From Planctomycetaceae bacterium (GTDB lineage Bacteria; Planctomycetota; Planctomycetia; Pirellulales; Pirellulaceae), in contig SXHS01000347.1 of assembly GCA_005773145.1 (NCBI GenBank), positions 1 through 8,592 of the forward strand: a stretch of DNA of 8,592 nt, in the 5' to 3' direction. The number at the start of each line of letters is the position of its first letter. Position 1 is the first letter of the stretch. Both the position numbers and the translations under genes were made by a program. This document shows, in pieces, positions 1-6,148 of the stretch. The notes under the pieces are model-generated. The model saw nothing but the letters and a program-made list of their open reading frames with translations. It searched no databases and was not told the DNA's origin.

Positions 1-757
1 ACAGGTGCAGGCCGATGGCACCATCGATTTGGGCCCAACCTTTGGGATAGTCAAGGTCGAGGGTAAGACCACGCGCGAAGCGGCGGACACGATTCGCCAA
101 CAGTTGCGAGCCCGCACGGGACAGGATCTGAGAGCCGCGGTTGCCCTGCTGCAACAGTCGGCCGAGCAGCAGATTGCCGGTGAACATCTGGTGAGCCCCG
201 ACGGCACGATTACTTTGGGGAAGTTTGGATCCGTGTACGTCACGCGCATGACATTGGAGGAAGCCAAGGTCGCGATCGAGGCTCAACTGGCGAAATACTT
301 GGAGAATCCCGAGGTTTCCCTGGATGTATTCGCCTACAACAGCAAGGTCTATTACATCATTGTCGAGGGGGCGGGGCGTGTCGGCCCCTCCGTGGTCCGC
401 ATTCCGATCACGGGCAATGAGACCGTCCTGGATGCGGTATCTAACGTGAGTCTCGGACCCTGGGTCAGCAAAAAAATGTGGATTTCGCGCCCCGCGCCGC
501 ACGGCGCGCAGTGCCACCAGCATCTCCCCATCGACTGGGACGCCATCACACACGGAGGCGTCACATCCACCAACTACCAACTGCTTCCCGGAGATCGTCT
601 GTTCGTTGCCGAAGATCGTATGGTTGCCTTCAGCAGTTTTATTGGCAAGGTCAAGGAACCGTTCGAAAGCATGCTGGGATTCTCGCTACTCGGAGCCCAA
701 ACGGTACAAACGTTCCAGAGATTCCCCGGCACTCAATTTGGCGGCAACAACTTCTAA
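1..757 (+). CDS. Wza-like polysaccharide export protein (SLBB/Poly_export), 5' partial
   Basis: This is the C-terminal part of an outer-membrane polysaccharide export protein that would form or gate the channel through which EPS leaves the cell. The reading frame is open back to base 2, so the true start is upstream; the GTG at base 5 is not a convincing start. Counting that GTG as residue 1, two related export-type units are visible: DGTIDLG...EGKTTREAADTIRQQL (about 4-34) and SPDGTITLGKFG...TLEEAKVAIEAQL (about 65-95). An SLBB-like segment follows, with YNSKVYYIIVEGAG (111-124), RIPITGNETVLDA (132-144), SRPAP (161-165) and TNYQLLPGDR (189-198). No membrane segment is seen in this part; the signal peptide or lipobox would lie upstream. 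It ends with tandem TAA TAA codons. The secreted protein gene follows 48 nt later, so the two are probably co-transcribed. Family assignment is from recalled motifs; the planctomycete flavour is inferred. Confidence 0.88.
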   Translation, partial: QVQADGTIDLGPTFGIVKVEGKTTREAADTIRQQLRARTGQDLRAAVALLQQSAEQQIAGEHLVSPDGTITLGKFGSVYVTRMTLEEAKVAIEAQLAKYLENPEVSLDVFAYNSKVYYIIVEGAGRVGPSVVRIPITGNETVLDAVSNVSLGPWVSKKMWISRPAPHGAQCHQHLPIDWDAITHGGVTSTNYQLLPGDRLFVAEDRMVAFSSFIGKVKEPFESMLGFSLLGAQTVQTFQRFPGTQFGGNNF

Positions 758-805
758 TAACATTCCACCACTTTGGGCGTAACATCCTCCAGGTCTAGGT
801 GAAAC

Positions 806-1639
806 ATGGACGTTCTGAAATCCCCGGCAATGATTCCGTTGATTCTGTCTCTGGTTATGCAAGCTGCCGTGTCGGCTGAGGTCTTGGCCGTCGGCCCCGT
901 GGGAGCCAATTGTCGCTACCCCGTCGATGGCGCTTGTGCCCCCAAACGAGGGACGTACGGCTATCATCAACCGAACTGGCGGCGCATGCGGGATACCCTA
1001 GCCGCAGCGCCCGGCAAATCACCAGCGGCATTGCCAGCTAACGTACCCAATGTCATCTTGCCCGATCCTTCTGACGAAGAGGAACAGGACATCCGACAAC
1101 CGACCCAGTCCCTACCTCGACCCTCCGGTAGTGAGGCGACGCCCACCGCCGAGACACTCGATGTTGACGAAGAGGATCCGTTTCGCGATGACGTAGGCCA
1201 ACTCGTCGAGCCAGGACAGTCGGCGTCCGAGGACCATGCGGTCGATCCATTATCCGACAGTCTAGAGCTGGGCACACCGTCTGCTTCGCTCGAAGGCGCG
1301 TCGTGGCCGATGGGCCATTTGCGGCCAGCCCGTTATGAGGACACCGCGCCTCGCAACGCTCGATCTCTTCCCCAACAACAGCCGAGGCACGTACCGGCCG
1401 ACCGCGGCAGTCGCTCCCCGTTCGCATCCGCCGGAGGCAATCCCCTGCGCCGTGCCGGTGGCCCGGTCCAACGGGCCTCGGCGATCGAGGCCTGGGAACC
1501 CGAACCGCTCGAAGTCGTAGCGCCCTCCAGCCGAGAGCCATTGGGCCGACTCAATCCAACGTCCCGTCCACCCAGTGGTATTCGATCCGATCATATCCGG
1601 CCACGTTCGGCCTCCAATCCGCTTAGAAATGAGGGCTGA
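806..1639 (+). CDS. Secreted low-complexity protein of unknown function, planctomycete type
   Basis: I do not recognise a characterised family. The 277-residue product starts with a plausible Sec signal peptide (K5, hydrophobic core about 9-20, cleavage after AVSA at residue 24). Next come a short segment with two cysteines (C36, C44) and GTYGYHQPNWRRM (49-61), a type of segment I recall from planctomycete secreted proteins. The rest is disordered-looking and rich in P, S, R, E and D. Charge is split: an acidic stretch at about 88-155 (for example DEEEQD, DVDEEDPFRDD) and a basic stretch at about 172-277. Short [DN]-P-[FL]-R motifs occur at 124-127, 212-215 and 271-274. The ATG at 806 is preferred over the internal ATG at 830 because it keeps the lysine before the hydrophobic core; the AGGTGA upstream is close to it (3 nt gap). 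It lies 48 nt after the export gene, so an accessory envelope or EPS role is possible but unproven. Confidence 0.72.
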   Translation: MDVLKSPAMIPLILSLVMQAAVSAEVLAVGPVGANCRYPVDGACAPKRGTYGYHQPNWRRMRDTLAAAPGKSPAALPANVPNVILPDPSDEEEQDIRQPTQSLPRPSGSEATPTAETLDVDEEDPFRDDVGQLVEPGQSASEDHAVDPLSDSLELGTPSASLEGASWPMGHLRPARYEDTAPRNARSLPQQQPRHVPADRGSRSPFASAGGNPLRRAGGPVQRASAIEAWEPEPLEVVAPSSREPLGRLNPTSRPPSGIRSDHIRPRSASNPLRNEG

Positions 1640-1685
1640 TCCGTCAGCCGATCGGTGGACGGGCCACAGTCGTTGGGCCGTGGCC
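1634..1685 (+). terminator. Two short hairpins at the end of the secreted protein gene, weak terminator candidate
   Basis: GGCTGA (1634-1639, containing the TGA stop) pairs perfectly with TCAGCC (1644-1649) across a TCCG loop. A second hairpin pairs GGCCAC (1662-1667) with GTGGCC (1680-1685) across 12 nt. Neither is followed by a run of T, so efficient intrinsic termination is doubtful; mRNA 3' end protection or coincidence are alternatives. Confidence 0.25.
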
Positions 1686-1967
1686 TTGAGACAACTTGAG
1701 GCGGTCAGACGTGGCGTCGAATCAACATGACCACGGGGCGCCACCCCCAGCAAAGCTCGCGAAACCCGTACAATACGGCACCTGCCCCCCCAATCTGGGG
1801 AGCGGGCGAGATTTGGCATTCTATTCGCTCCGCACACTCTTGCGTCCACGCCTTTCACGCGCGGCCGCTCGGTCGACACGGCCACGCGGCGCAGCCAACG
1901 AGTGCCCTTGTGCCCGTGTCCTGGGAGACAGCGGCATCGTCGCAAGGGGCACTTGGCATAGATTGAG

Positions 1968-1999
1968 CCGGCTGGGCAGTTTGTGACAGCCGGATTTTT
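1968..1999 (+). terminator. Candidate intrinsic terminator or attenuator
   Basis: CCGGCTG (1968-1974) is perfectly complementary to CAGCCGG (1987-1993), giving a 7-bp GC-rich stem with a 12-nt loop, followed directly by ATTTTTA (1994-2000). This is the classic shape of a factor-independent terminator on the + strand. It lies about 330 nt after the stop of the secreted protein gene and about 60 nt before the promoter at 2060-2088, so it could separate the two transcription units. A long 3' UTR is the weak point of this reading; a terminated small transcript arising within the gap is an alternative. Confidence 0.5.
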
Positions 2000-2059
2000 A
2001 TGCAAACGCCTCAGGTGAAGTGGATTATCAAAAAAACACTTAGAAATCGTTTTACCCCG

Positions 2060-2088
2060 AAGACAATTTGGCAATACATGCCTATAAT
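2060..2088 (+). promoter_or_regulatory. Sigma70-type promoter for the EPS synthesis genes
   Basis: A perfect TATAAT (2083-2088) lies 17 bp downstream of AAGACA (2060-2065), which matches four of six bases of TTGACA. The region just upstream (about 2022-2056) is AT-rich, with an A7 run and TTTTA, in contrast to the GC-rich surroundings, and resembles an UP element. Transcription would start near 2095, giving a leader of about 210 nt before the ATG at 2308. This is the best promoter in the window by eye. How closely planctomycete housekeeping promoters follow the E. coli consensus is uncertain. Confidence 0.55.
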
Positions 2089-2105
2089 GGCCATCAGACC
2101 GGGAT

Positions 2106-2133
2106 CCAGCCGAGGCCAGGGCAGTTCGGCTGG
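2106..2133 (+). promoter_or_regulatory. Stable hairpin in the predicted 5' leader
   Basis: CCAGCCGA (2106-2113) pairs with TCGGCTGG (2126-2133), an uninterrupted 8-bp stem with a 12-nt loop, and an outer GGGA/TCCC pairing (2101-2104 with 2145-2148) is possible. It begins about 10 nt after the predicted transcription start. A weaker hairpin follows, CGCTC (2186-2190) with GAGCG (2203-2207). No T run follows either stem, so they are not terminators. They could protect the 5' end or regulate the leader; no known riboswitch class is recognised. Confidence 0.35.
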
Positions 2134-2307
2134 GGCGGTCGTGATTCCCGAGTACCTATGCAGACTATTCCTCCGGTTCCTTGGACGCTCGGCCGTACCT
2201 TTGAGCGGCGTTTGCTTGCGTCCATTGCTGGAACAGGAAATACGGCCGAGATTTACCTTAACGATACGCTTGTAATATTAATGCCCCCCACCGACTGAAA
2301 GTGACCC

Positions 2308-3846
2308 ATGCCACCAGCCAGACCTTTTCGCATCACGTCCGGAATGTTGTTGCGGATGCTTGCCGATACCATCATGCTGCAGATGGCTTTGATGGCCGCG
2401 CTGGCCTTGCGGCTATTTATCATGGTGTTGTTCGAAAACGCCGAGTCGGTTCCGCAGATGGGGGACCAGTTGAGGGATTACCTCTCGCTGTATTTTCAGT
2501 CCGCCTGGCCGTTAACCAGTATCTGCTTGGTGGTGTTTTTCTTGAATGGGTTTTACACCTATGGCCATTTTTACCAGGGCCGGTATAAGGCCTTGATGGT
2601 GATCCAGGCGGTTTCGCTGGGGTACCTGCTCTACACGGCGATGGTTTATTTCGTTGGCTCGACTCTCGTGCTGCCACGGTCCGTTTTGGCGGTCTCGTGG
2701 CTGATCTCGCTGGCGGCATTGCTCGGAGCGCGCATGTGGGTCCAGATATGGGACGCCGTCATGCACCGGGAAAGCACCCTGCGCCCCTTTCGGTCGGGGG
2801 GCAAGCGAAAAGTACTGGTGATTGGCGGGGCGGGCTACATTGGATCGGCCTTGGTGCCGAAGCTACTGGAACGGGGCTACGATGTGCGAATCCTGGACCT
2901 GCTGTTGTTTGGTGAGGATCCCATCGCCCCCTTCAGTCGAAATTCTCGCGTGGAATTGGTCCGTGGTGATTTTAGGCATGTGGAAAACGTTGTGCAGGCC
3001 ATGCGGGACGTGGACGCCGTGGTGCACTTGGGAGCCATCGTTGGTGACCCGGCCTGTAGTCTGGACGAGGCCCTTACGATTGACGTCAACCTGTCGGCGA
3101 CCCGGATGATCGCCCAATTGGCGAAGTCGGCGGGCGTGGAACGTTTCGTGTTTGCTAGTACATGCTCGGTATATGGCGCTTGCGACGAAATGCTGGACGA
3201 GCGGTCGGAGGTGCGTCCTATTTCATTGTACGGCCATACTAAGCTGGCTTCCGAAAAGGTCCTACGGCAGCTGACCGATGCCACGTTCTCCCCAACCATC
3301 GTCCGATTCTCGACGATCTATGGTTTGTCGGGACGCACACGATTTGATCTGGTGGTCAATGTGTTGGCCGCCAAAGCCAAGATCGACGGCGAAATCACGA
3401 TTCATGGAGGAGATCAATGGCGTCCGTTCGTCCACGTGGATGACGCCGCGAACGCGGTGGCGATGATCTTGGACGCACCGATTGAGTTGGTGGGAGGCGA
3501 GACCTTCAACGTCGGTTCCAATGAGCAAAACTACACCATCCACGAAATTGGCGAATTGGTTCACCAGCAGGTCGTATCCGCACGGATCACGGCCGATAAC
3601 GGCGGAGCGGACAAACGCAACTATCGCGTCGACTTCACCAAGATCCGCAACGTCATGGGGTTCAAGCCACAATGGACGGTCGAGATGGGAATCCGACAGG
3701 TGCTGGAGGCGATTGCCAGCGGCGATGTCGTGGACTACCAACAGTCCCAATACAGCAATTTCAAATTCCTGACGGAAACAGGTACGGCCGAATTGGCGGG
3801 GGACCGTTGGGCACGAGAATTGATCCGCGACCTCCGGGATTCGTGA
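2308..3846 (+). CDS. Membrane-anchored NAD-dependent sugar-nucleotide epimerase/dehydratase (4-TM + extended SDR fusion)
   Basis: The 512-residue product joins an N-terminal membrane domain to an extended SDR enzyme. Hydrophobic segments lie at about 21-42, 66-86, 97-118 and 125-146. The Rossmann fold starts at about 167, with GGAGYIG (173-179), the acidic cofactor residue D197, STCSVYG (284-290), the catalytic pair Y308-x3-K312, and RPFVHVDD (372-379), all typical of the NAD-dependent epimerase family (GalE/PF01370-like). The catalytic Ser position appears to be Thr (T285), which is seen in other family members. The enzyme should act on an NDP-sugar at the inner face of the membrane; the substrate is not readable. 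The membrane part recalls the N-terminus of CapD/WbpM-type enzymes and initiating sugar transferases, but there is only one Rossmann domain here. ATG 2308 follows an in-frame TGA at 2302, so it is the first possible ATG start; the ribosome binding site is weak. The lyase gene follows 9 nt later in the same frame. Confidence 0.88.
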   Translation: MPPARPFRITSGMLLRMLADTIMLQMALMAALALRLFIMVLFENAESVPQMGDQLRDYLSLYFQSAWPLTSICLVVFFLNGFYTYGHFYQGRYKALMVIQAVSLGYLLYTAMVYFVGSTLVLPRSVLAVSWLISLAALLGARMWVQIWDAVMHRESTLRPFRSGGKRKVLVIGGAGYIGSALVPKLLERGYDVRILDLLLFGEDPIAPFSRNSRVELVRGDFRHVENVVQAMRDVDAVVHLGAIVGDPACSLDEALTIDVNLSATRMIAQLAKSAGVERFVFASTCSVYGACDEMLDERSEVRPISLYGHTKLASEKVLRQLTDATFSPTIVRFSTIYGLSGRTRFDLVVNVLAAKAKIDGEITIHGGDQWRPFVHVDDAANAVAMILDAPIELVGGETFNVGSNEQNYTIHEIGELVHQQVVSARITADNGGADKRNYRVDFTKIRNVMGFKPQWTVEMGIRQVLEAIASGDVVDYQQSQYSNFKFLTETGTAELAGDRWARELIRDLRDS

Positions 3847-3855
3847 TCACACAAC

Positions 3856-6087
3856 GTGAATCGCATTCAGCTGGCCTGCCGTGTTTGGCGCCACCTCGGT
3901 CCCCGCTTTGTGGGGCTCCGCGTATGGCTCGCCTTGCGTCAACGACTGGGTTTGACGGGGCAAGTTTTCGCCGACCGGCCTTGGGCGGATTTAGAACTAT
4001 CGTCCTTGGTGATGCCGGAGGTCCCCCAGGACATCGTCGGCTATGCGAAATGGAAGTCGGCACACGCCCCGCGATTCATCATCCCCTGGGGGCAGCCGCC
4101 AGCGCTTCCCGCTGACGTCACGCAGGTGCCGGTAACACGTCAGCCTTCGCTGGCCGAACGCATGGAGCTGTTGGCAGCCGATCGCTGCACCTATTTTTGT
4201 GCGTACCCATCGCCATGCGCCGTGGACTGGTACGCCAATCCATTCGAGAAGACACGTGCCGACGGCGTATCCCGTTGGTCGGAGATTCCCGATTATCGGC
4301 CCGAGCAAGGAGACCCACGTTGGCTGTGGGAACCGGCGAGGGCCGCCTGGGCTCTCGATTGCGGCAAGGCGGCGGCAAGGCGGCTGGCAGACGGCAACGA
4401 TCCGGCAACGATCTACTGGAGATGGCTGGATTCTTGGATGAATGCCTCCCCGCCGTATCGCGGCTTTCATTGGAAATGCGGCCAAGAGAGCGCGGTGCGA
4501 TTTATGGTGGCAACCATAGGCTTCTGGAGTCTGGCCCGAGATCCGGCCACGACGGCGGATCGCCATCTGCAGATCCTGCGGCTGGCCTGGGCCACGGGCT
4601 TTCGCATTGAACATCATCTCGACTATGCGATTTCTCAGAATAATAACCACTCATTGTCCGAAGCTTGCGGGCTGATGCTGATTGGGCATCTGTTTCCGGA
4701 GCTGCACGAATCGCGACAATGGTGGCAACTCGGAAAGCGCACGTTCGACCGAGAATTGCATCGGCAGGTCTACGCAGATGGCAGCTACATTCAGCATTCA
4801 TTGAATTACCAGCGTGTGATGTTGCACGATGCACTGTTGGCACTTCGGCTGGCCGAGTTAGCGGACGATCCATTTCCGCGGGCATCGTATGACCTGCTAT
4901 CCCGCTCCGGTCGATTTCTGTATCAGCTCATGGACCCGGTGACGGGGCGCGTACCCCAATACGGCAATAACGATGGCGCGTATGTATTGCCGTTCAGCGA
5001 ATGTGAGTTCTGGGATTTCCGCCCCGTCATTCAGGCGACCTATTTCTTAACGCATCGGCAACGGTTCTTTCCGGCCGGACCATGGGACGAGGATCTCTGG
5101 TGGTTGTTTGGCGACGAGATGCTCGCAGGGCACGCTCCGGCGCCAGCACCAAAAACGGTTCCGGAACCTCAGACCTCACAGGCGTTTTCTGCGGGGGGTT
5201 ACGTCACACTCCGCCAAGCGGACAGTCATGTGATGATTCGGTGCCACACCTATCGTCACCGGCCAGCCCATTGCGATCCGCTCCATGTGGACATGTGGTG
5301 GCGGGGACAGAATGTCCTTCGCGATTGTGGTACCTATCGCTACTACAACCCGGGCCATCCTCAACTGGAAAACTACTTTCGTTCATTGGCGGCGCACAAT
5401 ACGTTGGAGATCGATGGTTCCAGCCCGTATGAATTTGTCTCGCGTTTTCTCTGGTTTCCATGGCCGCAGGCTGAATTGCGTCGCTTCGTGCCGACCGATT
5501 CAGCGGGGTGCCAGGGTTGGTTGGAAGCTGAATGTCACGACTACCATCGGCGGCCCTGGCGATGTCGTCACCGGCGATCGGTTGTGTCGTGCGGAGACGG
5601 CGCTTGGGTCGTGATCGATGATGTCTTGGGGACCGGCACGCACTCGGCCACGGTCCGTTGGCATCTGCTCGATGCCCCCTATGAAGTGGAAATGGCGTCC
5701 GCACATGTTCGGCTACAGACGCCAGCAGGGCCCTACTGCCTGGCCATGTGGGGCACGAGCCCATGCTCGGCCTTTCAGGTCATTCGAGGCCGCGAGCGGG
5801 GAGGGCCCGTATTGGGGCTGGCATCGGATGCCTATGGCCAGGTTATGCCCATTCCGACCGTCGAAGCGGTTTGGGGGGGCGTGTTGCCGTTGCGCATCGT
5901 AACGGCCATGGCGCCTGGGGAGCATCTGCGGGGCCGGCGCGAAGTGGCCGGGCCAGAACTCGAACGATGGACGCTAGAATTCCCCGCCGGGACGCATACA
6001 CTGGAGATTGCCAGCCCCCATCGGTCCACCGGCCCGATCGTGGTTCTGAGCGCCGGCGCGGGACGTGTCGTGACCCCAGCCGTATGA
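3856..6087 (+). CDS. Heparinase II/III-family (alginate-lyase-like) protein
   Basis: The 743-residue product looks like a polysaccharide lyase with an all-helical toroid followed by a beta-sandwich (Hepar_II_III type). Visible motifs are the N-terminal VWRHLGPRFVGLRVW (10-24), WLWEPARAAWAL (156-167), SPPYRGFHWKCGQESAVRF (198-216), NNNHSLSEACGLMLIGHLFPE split as N262-E269 and G272-E282, DGSYIQHSLNY (308-318, Y318 the likely catalytic Tyr), AHCDPLHVDMWWRG (471-484, H472 a likely catalytic His), RDCGTYRY (489-496) and AAHNTLEIDG (512-521). Such enzymes cleave uronic-acid polymers by beta-elimination. No signal peptide or membrane segment is seen, so a cytoplasmic location is predicted, which is odd for a lyase; similar proteins do occur in EPS and O-antigen clusters. 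The GTG start lies 9 nt after the previous TGA with no clear ribosome binding site, so translational coupling is likely. Next to an AlgD-type dehydrogenase, a uronate polymer or intermediate is the obvious substrate, but cleavage activity is inferred. Confidence 0.87.
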   Translation: MNRIQLACRVWRHLGPRFVGLRVWLALRQRLGLTGQVFADRPWADLELSSLVMPEVPQDIVGYAKWKSAHAPRFIIPWGQPPALPADVTQVPVTRQPSLAERMELLAADRCTYFCAYPSPCAVDWYANPFEKTRADGVSRWSEIPDYRPEQGDPRWLWEPARAAWALDCGKAAARRLADGNDPATIYWRWLDSWMNASPPYRGFHWKCGQESAVRFMVATIGFWSLARDPATTADRHLQILRLAWATGFRIEHHLDYAISQNNNHSLSEACGLMLIGHLFPELHESRQWWQLGKRTFDRELHRQVYADGSYIQHSLNYQRVMLHDALLALRLAELADDPFPRASYDLLSRSGRFLYQLMDPVTGRVPQYGNNDGAYVLPFSECEFWDFRPVIQATYFLTHRQRFFPAGPWDEDLWWLFGDEMLAGHAPAPAPKTVPEPQTSQAFSAGGYVTLRQADSHVMIRCHTYRHRPAHCDPLHVDMWWRGQNVLRDCGTYRYYNPGHPQLENYFRSLAAHNTLEIDGSSPYEFVSRFLWFPWPQAELRRFVPTDSAGCQGWLEAECHDYHRRPWRCRHRRSVVSCGDGAWVVIDDVLGTGTHSATVRWHLLDAPYEVEMASAHVRLQTPAGPYCLAMWGTSPCSAFQVIRGRERGGPVLGLASDAYGQVMPIPTVEAVWGGVLPLRIVTAMAPGEHLRGRREVAGPELERWTLEFPAGTHTLEIASPHRSTGPIVVLSAGAGRVVTPAV

Positions 6088-6148
6088 CGACAGGTTGCGT
6101 TCGCGGCCACGCTTTCGAGACCGATCGGCTCATCACAGGAACACCATC

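Larger units (their letters stand above)
1640..2307 (+). other. Long non-coding region between the export genes and the EPS synthesis genes
   Basis: About 670 bp with no convincing gene. Open frames here give basic, proline-rich, unrelated-looking peptides without family motifs, and long antisense frames are continuations of shadows of the neighbouring gene. The stretch contains, in order, two short hairpins just after the secreted protein gene, a stronger hairpin followed by a T run near 1968-1999, an AT-rich tract at about 2022-2056, a good -35/-10 pair at 2060-2088, and a hairpin-rich leader from about 2095 to 2307. This order reads as the end of one transcription unit and the start of another. 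An unrecognised small RNA or riboswitch cannot be excluded by eye. Confidence 0.6.

Noticed and set aside
1685..1700. CTTGAG direct repeat with a 10-bp period, possible operator
   Set aside because: The repeat is short, has no matching -10 element at the right distance and no third copy, so it cannot be distinguished from chance.
1696..1986. Open frames of 96 and 79 codons on the + strand in the non-coding gap
   Set aside because: They overlap in different frames, have no good ribosome binding site, and the peptides look like random translation of GC-rich DNA.
1622..2047. A 9-bp direct repeat CTTAGAAAT at 1622-1630 and 2039-2047 flanking most of the non-coding gap
   Set aside because: About one such pair is expected by chance in a stretch of this size, and no transposase or inverted ends lie between the copies.
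1262..2074. A 270-codon open frame on the - strand covering the end of the secreted protein gene and the non-coding gap
   Set aside because: The peptide is rich in R, C, W and P without any family motif, and half of it mirrors the + strand gene; high GC readily produces such antisense frames.
2000..2298. Open frames of 91 and 76 codons just ahead of the epimerase gene
   Set aside because: They cover the promoter and leader, have atypical composition and no recognisable motif; no leader-peptide signature (a run of one regulatory amino acid) was seen.
6095..6148. Longer start (TTG at 6095) for the nucleotide-sugar dehydrogenase
   Set aside because: The extra residues are arginine- and histidine-rich and precede the canonical VRITIFGAGYVG start; GTG 6149 has AGGA at proper spacing and gives the AlgD residue numbering.
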